Shown here in pieces: positions 27,001-40,000 of a stretch of DNA of 64,000 nt. The notes under the pieces are model-generated. The model did no database searches, had not been told where the DNA came from, and saw nothing but the letters and a program-made list of their open reading frames with translations. The stretch comes from Eleginops maclovinus (taxonomy: Eukaryota > Chordata > Actinopteri > Perciformes > Eleginopidae), in assembly GCF_036324505.1 (NCBI RefSeq), contig NC_086362.1:8057043-8121042 (forward strand), written 5' to 3'. The number at the start of each line of letters is the position of its first letter. The stretch's first letter is position 1. The translations under genes were made by a program, and so were the position numbers.

Positions 27001-28130
27001 CTTAATTAAGAGGCTGCTCTCTTTTCACTTCACACAAAAGGATGGGTTTGCACGGCTCAATATATACTGTAGCTGCACACAATGGGAGATGGCCGAGATG
27101 CCCTTTCATGTTTAGGGTCATTCGGGCTGCAACAATAGGTCTGAACTGCCCTTATCTCTCCTTGTAAACGTGGAGCTGCGGGATAAGTCAGAGCCCGATT
27201 TCATGGCTCATGTGGGAGATGTTGGGATGAACATAACTGAGGGGAGAGTTTTCTTATTTGCCCTATTTCCTCGGTTGTTAAACGAAGAGGGTTATAAAAG
27301 GGAAATTCACCACAAGGCTTTAGCTCGATGCATTATCTAAGCTCTAATAAAACGGAGCGTGGACGCACACCTATTTATTATTATTTCAAAGTTACTTAGA
27401 GTATATGCAGCCATAAATAACAATAAATAACATTAACTTAAGAGGCAACATTAGGAATGAGAAACTTGCCTGCCTCCTCTCTATAAATTCAATTGACTCA
27501 GGAATATTAAAGGCGTGCCAAAGCAGATGATTATAATAGATCGAGAATGCTTCTGGGAGAATTTCAAACACACCATACAAACTAAAGCAGCATCACTGAC
27601 ACACAGTTTGTGCTGGCGCTGGGCGTGGAGATGGTTGCAGTAGGTGGGAGAGGGGGGGGGGCTTGGCAGGGAGGGAGGTCAGCGATGCACTTGGCTGGTA
27701 ACCTCAGATAGCTGCTGGCTAATTTGCAGTATGCCCCCATTCGCAACAGAAAGCCCAGAGCCCCACTGAGGGGAGGGAGGGTGTCCATAACGGCAAAGCA
27801 AATGGCTCATAGAGATATCCCAGTTGTTTTTCATCACATCAATTTCACGCCTGTGCCGCCGCGTTTTTCAGAAATGTGACAAGGTGCAGACGGATGAGAA
27901 AGGAAAAAGTAGGGGAAAGTGGAGATAGTGGAGGAAGAAAAGGAGCTGGAGATGCAGAAAGTTGGCCATGTTCATCTAAAGGCCCCGCTCCAACTGCGAG
28001 TGATTCCTGTCAATGCTGTTTCGTGAACTGATATAAGAGAATATCTCCAGAGCTAATATCTTCACTGACAATATTACTGATGTCACACAGATGTTACTAC
28101 TCAGGTGACTTTCTGTTATGTTTGCAGGGA
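27001..28130. other. gene-free flank
   Basis: No gene recognised. It contains a short poly-G run near 27652-27661 and A/T-rich unique sequence. The small open frames have no domains. Confidence 0.6.
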
Positions 28131-28136
28131 GATAAA

Positions 28137-28540
28137 TAAAACACTTCACCCACAAAATTACCATTTTATAGCATTTACTCACCACGCGTTACCTTTAGTT
28201 CTTCACGACAACACTACCTGTATGCGTAATACTTCCTAAACACATACATTTCACTAAAACCTCCGTTCCACATGAACAGTCTTACGCTTTCTACATAGCT
28301 GAAATAGTAAGGGTTAGTGGAAAGTCATGTGTGGGGTTATATTAGACATGACGCGTTCAGAACAAGTTGTGTGAGAGTTTATAATTAGATGTTTTGATAC
28401 TGTTTTCTGTTGTTAAATGTTGTTTCCTTAATTCATCAAGATTTTTCTACATATTTTAATGAGTTGTTTACTGAGGAGATCATTTAGGGTACTAATGAGA
28501 GTAATTGATAATAATATTGTGGTTGAATATTCCTTTAAAA
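28137..28540. mobile_element. degenerate non-autonomous DNA transposon (TTAA-ended type)
   Basis: The left end CACTTCACCCACAAAATTAC...TTTACTCACC and the right end, read in reverse complement (TTTAAAGGAATATTCAACC... CAATTACTCTC), are similar, giving diverged terminal inverted repeats about 400 bases apart. The right end closes in TCCTTTAA, as in a fish family I remember that inserts at TTAA (piggyBac-like). The interior has no coding capacity. Confidence 0.5.
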
Positions 28541-28766
28541 CAACTGCTGTATACATTAATAAGGATGTGTGGGTGCAGGTTTAACTTGGCAATAACAAAT
28601 TAGTAATTTTTGGTTTAAAGTAGGTCATTTGTTGAACTGTTATAATGCTTTTGAATGAGCAAAGATCCACTTTAATTATTATTTTATGGCTGCTTCCGAG
28701 ATTATTGTTTTTAAGTGTTATTCCTACAGCTGTACTACTTTCTTGTCTGTGTATGAGTCATGCCTC

Positions 28767-28814
28767 TTTCATTGTGGATCTGGTACAAGGAAAATTACCA
28801 GATCCACAATGAAA
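28767..28814. repeat. perfect 19-bp hairpin
   Basis: TTTCATTGTGGATCTGGTA at 28767-28785 is followed after a 10-base loop by its exact reverse complement at 28796-28814. Pairing stops abruptly at both outer ends. It lies about 230 bases right of the degenerate transposon but is not part of its ends. Confidence 0.95.
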
Positions 28815-28819
28815 ACTTC

Positions 28820-31550
28820 CACTGTCACCAGGTTTGATCTGTGCTCTGTTTGTACACACCGAGATAGCAGATATTAACCTGACAATTGCTTTATGGTTCC
28901 TCTATCAAACTCAACTTTATAGCAGTTTGTATACTTCCTGCTGAGAGAATGTAATACTAGAGGTGTGCTATGCGGCACTATGACTCAACAGCAAAGCATC
29001 AACTGATAGTGAAACAGTGAAAATCTCTCCAACTGTGGGTTGAATAATTATAAAAGCAAATGTGCAGTGAAAAATCTGCTTGAAAGTACAGAAATAACTT
29101 AGTTTTGTGTAATTACAGGATATGTTTGGTTATATGTATGGACTCGAGCACTGCAGATAAACAGCAGGAAGTCCGGATAAAACTTGTGTGAAGTCAACAA
29201 GACTCCCACTCATTGGACAATCTTCCATCCAGCATAATTAATGACTGTGCATTTTTAATTACCCCTGTGTGGCGGTAGGCAATACAGCTTTTGTTTATTG
29301 AGCCCCACTGATACCCATATTAACAAAGTTGGGTTAATGATAGAGGTATTTTACTTAATAGCATTTTTATTACTCCCGCTAAGAATGAAGCAATTAATTA
29401 ACAATGGGCGAATTAAGTTCCGCTCCTGTAATGGCCTACCAACACAGGACATCATTACCAATCGTCAAAATAATTCATAAAACAAGGAGAGAGGAGGCAG
29501 GACGGCGGTGGGAAAATGAATAATCCCCGGCATACGTTTTGATTTTTCATTTTAGACTGGAATAAATTATGAATAGGGTCTGTCAGCGGACATGTTGGTG
29601 GTAGTGCATGCAGAGTGAGCCGCAGGATCAAAGATGCGGTACCTCAAGTCACAGGTTTGACATAAAGAAAGCTGCACAATATGAGCAGGTGAGTTCTATT
29701 TGAATAGATAAAGAGGTGAATTAAAGATACAAACGAAAGAGAAGGAGAGATGGGAAAGTAAAGCAGAGAATGTTCAAGAAATGACATCGAATAATGGACC
29801 TCAAAGACATATATGAAAGCGCATAATCTTTTAAGCTTGCATTTGAAGGTAATCTTCCATTAAAAAATACTAGCTTTTCCTTTGTGGAGGAGAAATGCAA
29901 AGACAGCAGAACTGATGGGGACTATTGCTGCGACTTTCAATAGTGGAAAATGGCAAAAGGTGCAATTTCTCCAGCTCCGGACCGCGTTGGTAAATTCTTT
30001 CATTCCAAAAAAGTACGACTAAAACAGTGGCTGCGGAGGAATATGATCCTCCACCCCCAACCTCTCCCAACGCACACACACACAAACACACCCTGAGCCC
30101 AAGTACACATGCAACAAAGAGCGAGAGATTAAAGCATTAATTCAGTGAGAGGGAATAGGATCCTGGAATAAATTTAGAGTGAATGTTTGGGGTTATCTGC
30201 TCGGCTGTTTCGACTCTCTGTACTCCGCTGCACTCCACATGCAAATGTAGATGTGGGGTCACACCCTGTATCCTGTAACATATCAGGCTTTAAACTCTTG
30301 TTTTTTTTTTGATAAACTCTGTTTATGTGTGTGTGTGCGCTAAAGGGTCTTGTATGTGAATGTGGAAAAGTACCCAACCATCCATGTGCACAATGCTCTT
30401 TCTGTTTGTGTGTGTGGGAGAGAATGTGTGTATTTACATCTCAGACAGTGCATTTCAAGCTGCACTGGCTCCCAAAAAAAAGCAGAGAGCCTTGTTTGTT
30501 TGCTTGTCATTGCAGGGTGGGATGCACTTTACCAGCCTTCTCCTCCTGGCTTTACACTGGATACCAGCTGGCGGGCACAACGTATCGTGCCAGTGTCACA
30601 AACGGAGGGGAAATGTGCCTCATCATATAGAAAAGTAGTCTGGCAGCCTCCAGTGCTCATTAAAAATGCACTAACGCTGAACGCTCACATTAATCTAAGC
30701 ATGCTGTATTTAGCAAGGGTAGCCTTGTGTACAGTCTATAAAACACAGCAATTAAAGCAGGTACTTTTGGCTTCATCTGAGTGCAATGGGCCAGAAATGT
30801 GAAATATTCCACCAGCAGCCAAAGCCCTATATGATCCAGGATGAAGTCCATAGCACTGAGATAGATATGGAATTGGAAGATGACAAGATTAAATCTGGCT
30901 CCGGCCTGATAATGGAAAGAAAATCTGTTAATGTTCTATCTATTGCAGATAATCATCTCTGAGGTATCAATTCGTATTTCAAGGCATCCGTCATCCTAAT
31001 ATAGACTAGAAAATGAGGTATAAGGATAATAAGAAACACTATTACATGTCAGCAATGATATATAAATTGAGCTAAATCGGGTTAATTGTGTTGTATTGTG
31101 TTGTACCTGTTGGTGCACTACAAAGGTAATACAAGGCATCTGTCATGACATCATTATGATGGCTGTGGGTAGGGGGTTCAAGGAGAAGTGCTAAGATGCA
31201 AGCCATGGAAGCATGCTTTCAACTGCAACCCGAGTAGGTTACATCGAGCAGCGATCACATGAGCACACTCTTTAAGACTTTGATGATGGCTCAAAGGGAC
31301 GGACAGAATACCTTGCATCGTATCGTCCCATAGCAACGACTTTTTTATCCCTGTCAGGTTTAAATCTGGCACACACTCACGTGAGTGCTGCTGGATCTGT
31401 ACCATCATCTACAGACGCCCTCGACAAAAGACACACATGGACACATGACGGAGACATTTTTGGGAGTCATTACAACAGTTGTGTTTGAAGGAGGCCAGGC
31501 GTCAGTCACAAAACAGTGGGGTCTGTAAGAGCGTATGTCTTTACTGGCCT
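28820..31550. other. gene-free flank with candidate conserved noncoding DNA
   Basis: No gene recognised. The stretch 29200-29590 is rich in homeodomain-type TAATTA/TTAATTA words within otherwise complex unique sequence (for example AGCATAATTAATGACTGTGC), the usual look of vertebrate developmental enhancers. Conservation cannot be tested here. Confidence 0.45.
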
Positions 31551-31554
31551 ACTT

Positions 31555-31920
31555 CCCAGTAACTAAGTACATTTACTTAAGTATTGCGATAAAGAAAAAT
31601 GTTAGGCTACTTGATGATAACCTTTCAGCTTCAGTAGCATTCAAAAGGCAAAAGCTCTCACATGATTTATTTGGCAACTTTAATTTAGAGCTGCAAAGAT
31701 TAGTCCATTGACAGAAAAAAATATTGTGATCTGTTTTGATAATCAAGTACTTGTACATGCAGGAATGTCAGATAATGTTTTGAGCCCCGTAACTTTTGCA
31801 ACTTCTTGCTTTCAGTTTTTTTTAATCAATCAAGTAAATATTTAGATTTTTCAACTTAGATTTTCATATTACGGGATAGACATTTTTCAAATTGTGGCTT
31901 ACATTTTATCAACCAAATGA
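31555..31920. mobile_element. degenerate hAT-like fragment
   Basis: CAGTAACTAAGTACATTTAC at about 31557 resembles the end of a common fish non-autonomous hAT family whose other copy is at about 47560-48103. A later segment (GAGCTGCAAAGATTAGTCCA) resembles another widespread fish repeat. No intact ends or duplications were found. Confidence 0.4.
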
Positions 31921-34900
31921 TTGTTAAAAGCAATAAATGGATATAAATTGATAGTGAAAGCATACACTATGATTCAGATAAAGAGTAGTAATACGAAATG
32001 TACTCAAAAAAGAATTGATCATGTTTTATTAAAGCTGTACATCTTGGTGTTTGATTCCATTTGGATGTTATTCACAATCACAATCGGTTTTATTACCAAA
32101 TAAATGAACAAATATGAGGAATTTGCTTTGGTACATGCATTTTAAACAAAACCAAATACATGCAGGACTCTTATTATTCAGGAGCAGTGTTTCTACACTG
32201 TGGTATTAGTACTTCTGCTGGCCTCCCTGTTTGTTTTATAACTAGATGGCTTAAGTGGCGTTCAGAGGGGGTGGGGTTTGAAAATAACACAGCATTGTTG
32301 TTACAGTGGTCATTTCAGAATAACTTATAAGCAATTATATTTTCATGTTCATACCAAACCACGAGGGATAAGAGCATTAGCCACATAAATGGATAATGAG
32401 GCCAAGCTTTTAATGAACGGATATATCGTACACAAAGTACTACGGTCCAAAGATGAGGAGGAAGACAGCGGAACAGAGTGAGATGCTGGAGAGCCTCCCG
32501 TATAAACAGATGAGAGTTACGGTGTCTTCCTGCGACTCGTTTTGCCAGTACGACAGACTCCGCTATGTAAAACTGTCCACATTTCCCTAGCGTAATAATA
32601 ATTACCCTCAATTTCGCCTCTGCCCCACAGTCAGCGGGAGTAAACAGGCCGAGGACAACAACAAAAAAAAAACACCTCCATGGTAAAATGTGATTTCTCA
32701 TCAGGAGGTGGCCACATGGTATGGAAGATAAATCATTTTCTATATGTATCTGAACCCCTGCGCTGCCAAGTGTAAGATAAGGAGTCCACTGTTGTTTACA
32801 AGGTTCCTTTTTTATGGATTGTATTTATAGTGGATCATGACCTTGAATAAGATTAGCGAGTCAATAACATGAATTCACTAAATTGCATTCACTGATAAGA
32901 ACACACTGCAGGATTGTTTCATAATAAATACTTCCCATGATGAAACTAGGGCGTGATTGTATTTAACAGTGAAACAGTACTGTATAATGACTAATAGCAG
33001 AGTGATTTAATGGCTGCCCCTGCTGCTGACACACACTAATTCAAAAATGATTAGTGAGTTCTTTCCTAAATAGAAATGTGTGTCATGAAAATCTGGAAGC
33101 ATTGAGCGAAGTCACCAACTTTTTCCAATGTTATAGATATTTAAGGGGATTCTGATGAGCCTCTGACATTTCAACAACTTTTATGACTTACACATAAACT
33201 GACACTTCATCTGCTTTCAGCTCTTAAACTTCTTTAAGTGCTTACATAAAAGCTGTCAATTTAACGGCATACAGAGCGTAAAATAACTTTTAAATGTTTA
33301 TTGCAACTTTTTTTCCGTGCTTCAACTTCAACCAACATTTAGCATGTCGACATTTGCTTTTTATACTTAAATATAAATAAGTATTCAAGCATAAAATAAA
33401 TAAAACACTGTTGGTTTCATAGAGGGCAAGCTTTTAATATATATCTGCAATTCAGGCAGCATTCCCAATACCTGAAAAAATCCAACAGAAAATATAAATG
33501 ATTGTCCACATTCCCGTTATGTTGGAGGTTTGGGAATTGAGGCCTGGAAGCATTTGTTAAGGTATGAAAAGATAATACATTTGTCTATGTTTTTCGCTGT
33601 TATGTTCTCCAACACTACATCTCCTTAGGGACTGCCAAGCTCAAACCACAACTGTCCCTCAACCATTTTCACATTCAGCCAGCCCAGACTGGGGCAAGGC
33701 AATTTGGCTCTCGGAACATCTATACAGTGCCTTGTCTGGGAATGGATTTAGTGATTCTGATCTTTTTTTTGTGCCTATGCTCTTTGTCTCCATTGTCAAG
33801 ACTCAGGGAAAGAGAGAAAAGAAAGAGAGGGAGAAAAAAACAAGTTTGACCGAAGCCCAGTCAATTATCTCCCAGGTGTTTGACTGAAGTGATTGTAAGC
33901 GATCGCGGCGGTTCCCACGAGCCCTGGACTGAGACGGGTTGGAATTAGCCAGGAACAAAACCCAATTCAGCAGAAGTGAAGAAACAGCAGTTTTGAATAA
34001 AATCAGGCAGAGAATGCAAAAGAAAAGGCTCCCCGCAGAAGATAAAGTCAAATCTTGGCTCCTTTTTTCCCTCTTCCTCAATTTCCCGGTTACACACAGC
34101 CTATCATATAGCCGAGTCTTTTAAACAAATTGCGGGGCTGGGATTGTGTCTGTGCTAGCTCCAATACCGTATTGTGTGGAGGTTAATTACTGGCAAGGCA
34201 TGAGAAAATTACATTCTCAAAATAAAGTATTATGATTGGCCCTTCCTGCTGGCTATTTTAAGTAATGCGCTGTCTTCATACGAGATAGCTGGGAAGCCAG
34301 ATTTTTCGACTTGTTCGATATCAAGTAACCTCGTTTCAAGTCCTCTATTAAAGGGACTATTCTGACTTGCAAATTACCTTTCTTTCCCAGGCCCCAAACA
34401 CCATTTCCTCACGAAGATTAAGTTATAGCCTGTACTTGAGTGCACACAGTGTTGTAATAACACAGGACACTTTTCTATTGATAGCAGTGAATTTCCTTGT
34501 GTCTTTTCACATCTCTCCCTGAGAGAATTCAGTCATGCTGAAGGGCAGCATTTCTGTACAGGGAAGGATAGTGTGGAGATTGACATTTAGAAATGGAGGA
34601 GGGGGGGATTTCTGAAGCATAACCAGCAGCGGTGTAAGCTAACATACGTTAAATCTAGACCAGGCACATTCCTCAAGTCAATTCTTAACCATTAAAGAAT
34701 GTTTAACTGAGGAAGAAGAGTTAGGCTTGCTTAGGTTTGCATGAATCTCATGGTGGGAGGCCCCAGTTCCCAGGCAATGATTGTGCATTTTCCTCCCTGC
34801 TGGAATCTTATTTACTCTTACCTTCCACATGAGATGGCCACGTCAAGCATGGTTTGTGTCCGCTGCACTTTAGCTCGGATGTTCATGCCACACGCCAGCT

Positions 34901-35940
34901 CACACACATCAAAGCTAATAAATATGAAGCCTGAGGAAACCAGCGCAGTAAGGCTGGAGGTGTCTGCCGTGCAGACAACCAGGCGTCAGAAATGCGCATC
35001 ACGTGCGAGTTAGCACTGCTTCGGACTGGGATGAACGCAAAACTAGGATACGACTTGGGGGGCAATGAACTATACGGCTTGTTCGACATCACCCGAACAA
35101 CCCCCCCACACCCAAAGAACCCATAACCAAAATGTCATCTAGATGTTCTTTATAAATTATGCATGAGCAAGTCTGTTTGTTAATGTTTTGGTTAGCATTT
35201 TAGGCTAGCTTTCCAATACATTTTCATTCATTCATTATAATGTCTTCTCAGTTCATTGACTAACATGGCTGCGTGCTTGTGTGTGTGGGTTCAACCGTAT
35301 TCTCTGGTTGAAGCCACACATAGAAGCATGTATGTTCCTGCTCTGTTTGTTAAATAATAGCAGCATAGAAAGCAGCTTCCTTCTTCCTAAACCAGATCTC
35401 TGGGTGGTTTCACACTGAGCTGTGGAACACCCTCTTAAGCCGAGGGAACGATGGTGATGAAAGGTCCATATGTCCCAACTAAAGCACCTTCTTGGGGGTG
35501 AATGAGGTTTGAGAAGCTCCTGTGAAATGATGCTGGGGCCAGGCAACACTTCAGCTTGTTGATGTAGTGTGACATCCTGAAAGCAACGAACCCCCTTTTA
35601 TTCCTAATGACCTTCTCTTATGCAAACTAGTCTCTTATCATCAAGCTCATTTGTAGTGTCACCTTCTTCCTAAGTGTTGTCACCTCCTGCCCTTAGTGTT
35701 GCCACCCCCTGCCCTGACTTTTCACACATTAGGTACCCTAATGTCAGAGTGTGCTGATACATTTTAAATGAACTTTTCCTCCCAAAAAGTTTGCTTCTCT
35801 GAGAAACCAAAACAAAAAAGGGTAGGTTTACATGTGGCGCCATGGGCCACTTGAGCCAGGCTAAATCACAAGCAACTGCAGCTCATATTCAACTGATAAG
35901 TTGGGAATGCTTCCCGAAACAATTGTAGAAATTCACCTGT
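31921..35940. other. gene-free flank
   Basis: No gene recognised. A 128-codon minus-strand frame at 32701-32315 begins with a hydrophobic, signal-peptide-like run but shows no domain afterwards. 34190-34420 is unique-looking. No long arrays. Confidence 0.55.
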
Positions 35941-35959
35941 TAGTTCTTACAGTATAATA

Positions 35960-36749
35960 TGCTTACCATTTAGAGACTTGTGACTTAACCTTGAGCACTA
36001 ATGACTTGGTCTCGTGCATTCGGACTCGCAATGACTCGACTTTGTCATTAAAACCCTGAGGTCGACGAATGCACCAACGCTTTTTCGATAGGTTTCTATT
36101 AATATTTATGCCATAATACGGCGTAGAAATGTTGCCGGAATCGGTAGACTTACTTCTTTCTGATGCATTCTCCCGTGAAATCCTACTTGATTCACAGCTG
36201 GAGCTAGGGGGCCAATAATAGAGCTTGACGCATACATCTTTGTGAATGATGTGTGTATCAAGCTCTCTTATTCGCCCTTTCAATGCTTATGAAAATTCAT
36301 AGCACCCGCCATTAGGACACGCCTATGAGCTGCGGGACCAGAGTTATGTTTTTTTGAAGTTTAACAACACAGGGTTTCCCACACATAGACTTTACTTGGG
36401 CGGGCCGCCCTGGTATATTAACGGCCGCTCAAGTGTATTTCGCGACCCATTTTGTTTTTGTTTATTTTTTAATCCGTCTGCGAGCACGACGCCACCCATA
36501 ACGATTAACTAGTGGATCTAGATGATCTCCTCGCTCTACGCCACCTGTACCTGTTCGCTCTGCTATCGTGTGTCCCCCCCGGACTTGATCAATAGGGACT
36601 CAACTCGGACTTGACTTGGATGAGTAGTGGACTCGAGTCGGACTTGACTTGGATTTTTTTTTTAATGAATTGGATTTGACTCGGACTTGAACACTGGAGA
36701 CTTGAAGCTGGACTTGGACTCGAGGCATAGTGAATTGACTACAACACTG
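35960..36749 (-). mobile_element. hAT-like DNA transposon remnant with a second element inside
   Basis: Read on the minus strand from 36749 it begins CAGTGTTGTAGTCAATTCAC and then repeats GACTTG/CAAGTC words (CCGAGTC, CAAGTCC), a terminus I recognise from fish hAT-type elements. The same words recur at the other end (35968-36050). Inside, CAGGGTTTCCCACACATAGA at 36370 starts what looks like a second, different hAT-type terminus, with GGGCGGGCCGCCC just after it. A 106-codon frame at 36283-35963 is interior sequence without transposase motifs. Confidence 0.6.
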
Positions 36750-36800
36750 CTAAATACATCAGCTCAAGTCAGCAGAGAAGGATTCAGTAACATTGAACTA

Positions 36801-37090
36801 CAGCTCCGGAAAAAATAAAGAGACCACTCTTGAATCTCAATCTCTACATGTAAAGCAGCCATTCCAGTGTCTGTTGAATTCCAACACAGAGAAATGTAGT
36901 CAGTAGTTTATAGAATACAATACAAAACAAATAAAATCATTTAACTCAAAGACATATCTATAAATAGTAAAATCAGTGAAACTGATCTCTACTGATTGGG
37001 TTTTGTTTTCTTGCTGTTGTGTTTTATCCACCTCTATCATGAAAAAAACCTCCACATGGACGATACTAAAAACACACAATATTGACATCT
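36801..37090. mobile_element. Tc1/mariner-like non-autonomous fragment
   Basis: After a TA at 36799-36800 comes CAGCTCCGGAAAAAATAAAG followed by AGACCACTCT, which matches, as I remember it, a very common teleost repeat end (CAGCTCTGGAAAAAATTAAG). The opposite end is not evident, so the right limit is approximate. Confidence 0.45.
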
Positions 37091-40000
37091 CCTCTACTGC
37101 AACAAATGGACAGTCTGATTGAACCCAAATGAATTTGGAATTGCTGTAGCCGCGTTGGGATTTCTTTCGGAAAATGTAGCCCAGCTACAAGGGGCGAGTG
37201 TGCACCGGAGACAAAGAGAGATAAAAACAGAGCCATTAAATAGAAAGTGTCTGTACTTTAATACACAGTGGAAGAAACAGACACTGGGGCGTGTCAGGAT
37301 GCAAGACGGATTGACTAAGTCATCACTGTGGCTGAAGCTTTCACAGTCATACCCAAAACCTGTTTGTAACATCTTATTTCCAGCATGCACCCAGGGGCCA
37401 CTTCCGTGTGTCTAAGACGGCTGTGCTTTGCAGCCACAGCGGCGTGAACCCCCTGATGGCGGGCAGAGCCCTCTGATCTTGCTGCTCACACTCTGGTCTT
37501 CTCTCCGGGGATCCGGGATAAAGGGCCCTTTTCTCGTCTCAACACTGCTCTCTTTCCTTCCCTGCATCACCTCTGTTTTAACAACTGCCTCTTTCCATCA
37601 CTCACTCTTTTTTAACTCCCCTTACGGCTCCTCCTCTCACACTTCCACCCCCTTTTCCTCTTCTTTTTCCTTGTTTCCTCTCTGCAACCAGACATTGAGT
37701 GCAGCCAGAGCCATTGTGTGCGGAGTGGCTCTTTATTGAGTGTCACGCTGGCCGATAATCGCTGTTTAGCGGTTATCGCCCCTCCACACCAGGCCCATTA
37801 ATTAGACTTAATAGTCGAAGAGGCAACTTTTAAGGATGCACTTGTACAGCAATAGGGCCACGCTTATGAGATGCCACTTGTTTGCGTGTGACTTCTGAGT
37901 GTGTTTTTATTAATGCGTACGTGCAGCCTCTGTTGTTATTTGTGTGTTCGGCTAATCAGGGGGAGCCAATTGTAACCGACATGTCCATGGTTTATCAAGC
38001 CGATGATGTGGCGGGTGAACAATGGCGCCAGAAACAATGAGCCGGGGAGCAGTGTCAACCGAGATTACAAATGTCTCGGGGAGCCCTCTGGGATGTCAGA
38101 TCACCATATTGTAGGGCTAATGAGATGGCGACACATTGTACACAAAGGTGTTGTAAAACCTTTCTCTGTGATGGCGCAGCCTGCTCGCTGTGACATTTCA
38201 GCAGGGGGTCATATTGAGGTGACTCAGACAGACACGATCTTCAGAGATACGCTGCCTCCTAAAGAATATAAAACAGAATTCTCCTTTGAAGCAAATGCTA
38301 CAGACAGATTTCTGAGCGTTAGGAAAAAAGCATTGTCAAGTTCTGTGACACAATGTGTTGCTATTTCTGGTCGGTATAATCTAGGCGTAAACATGTCAGC
38401 TTCTCAACATGCACTGGTAATGTGTTCTTTAAAATTCCCATGCCCATTAAAAGCCACGGGCTCATTTTCTATGAGAAGCCTCCACCAAATAAACTCCAAA
38501 TATTTGTGCATGGCATCAAAAGGGGCTTACATCGCAGACAGCACGTCCTCAAACAAATATTGGCGAAAATGTTGGGGAGGGATTTTGTTAATTGATGCTG
38601 TCCTCTTCCCCTTTTAATCACATAAGCCCTGGATGAATCTTAGTTTAATTCGCTGATAGAATGCCTCTTTTTCCAGCTTTCCTCCAGCTCGTGCTGAAAG
38701 CTGAAGAGATCAGGTCTAATCCAAATTTCTCCCCCTCCCTGCTCCCTCCCCAGCGTCCCATGGCTGGTCAAGTCTGGGCTGCTCGGGAGAACAGGGGGAA
38801 CAGGGAAACTGGCAGGCGGGGGTGGGGGACTGTTTGTCGGACCTGGTTATTCCGCTCCGTGGATCCCATCAGGCGAGTCGTGACATGTCTCGTCAGAGGC
38901 CACGTCCCACCTGAGTGCCACGCAGGGGGCCGGACTCTGCGAATGGGAACAGTGTGTAGAACTGTCTCATCTGCTCACATTCAGTTTGAATCCCTGGAGC
39001 AGCTTGTTTCATGAAGTCTGACTGTGCTTTCCCTTTCAAGTGGTCAGCCTACCTGGGCAATATTTCATCAAATATTCTTTTTGTTTGCTTCCACTGTTAA
39101 ATTAAAATGGTTGAAACCAAGATAAGCTTATCACCCCAAAGTCTAACAGCTGCAGCACAATTTCCCATTTTCCTCCGATTTGCATATTTCCTCATTTTCA
39201 TTTAAAATCTCAGTTTAATATACTGTGTAACCTCTCCATTAAAAAAACTGTGTACTTCTTTATAACCTAGACTATGAATATTTGTACTTAAGCACAACCT
39301 TTATAGCAACCAATATTTATTATTTGGCTCATTTCTGTGTGTAATTCAGGCTCCACTGATGCTGTCTCTGATTCAAGCGTTAAAGCCTTGTCAGTTAGTA
39401 TAATTAGCATGCAGAGCAGGAGGGGGGTTCAAATGCCCATCCCTGCAACCCCTGTTGAACAAGCCTGTAAGGCGTTAGAGCTCTTCTGACAGCTGTGACT
39501 CAAGGCTCCCATTTTGCAAAAATAAACGTCACTGAAAAGCTTGTATCCCAGCGTGGTAAATGCCCATAGTTTTATTTGTGTGTATTAAGTCCCAGTGAAA
39601 GAGTATGAAATATGATGAATTAAAAGATAAATGAGTAGGGTGATGCAGCGTCCCCTTAAAGAGAGAAAGGGAGCTAAGATGTGTCCATGGTGTGACGATT
39701 GATGCATGTGACAGCAATCAGGTTGATTTCCATTGTTTTACATCAGCTCTGACAAACATGTAGCATGTGTACCAGCATGTGTGCCTGACAGTTGATCTAT
39801 CTTTGTCAGACACTTGCGTGCATGTGTGTGTAGCATGTGTGCTCATATTTATGTCTTCCTTTGTATTTATATTAACTTGTCTCACTGTGACATCCGGACC
39901 ATAGGTTGGGTGCAGCTGATTACAACCGGTGCTAAAACTCCATCCCGCCTCAGTGACCACCACAAGGCCAGTTGTCCCTCATGTTTCACATTGCCTGACC

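Noticed and set aside
39400..39470. tRNA-like TTCAAATGCCC segment
   Set aside because: The GGTTCAAAT-type word is present but there is no A-box partner at the right distance and no cloverleaf arms.
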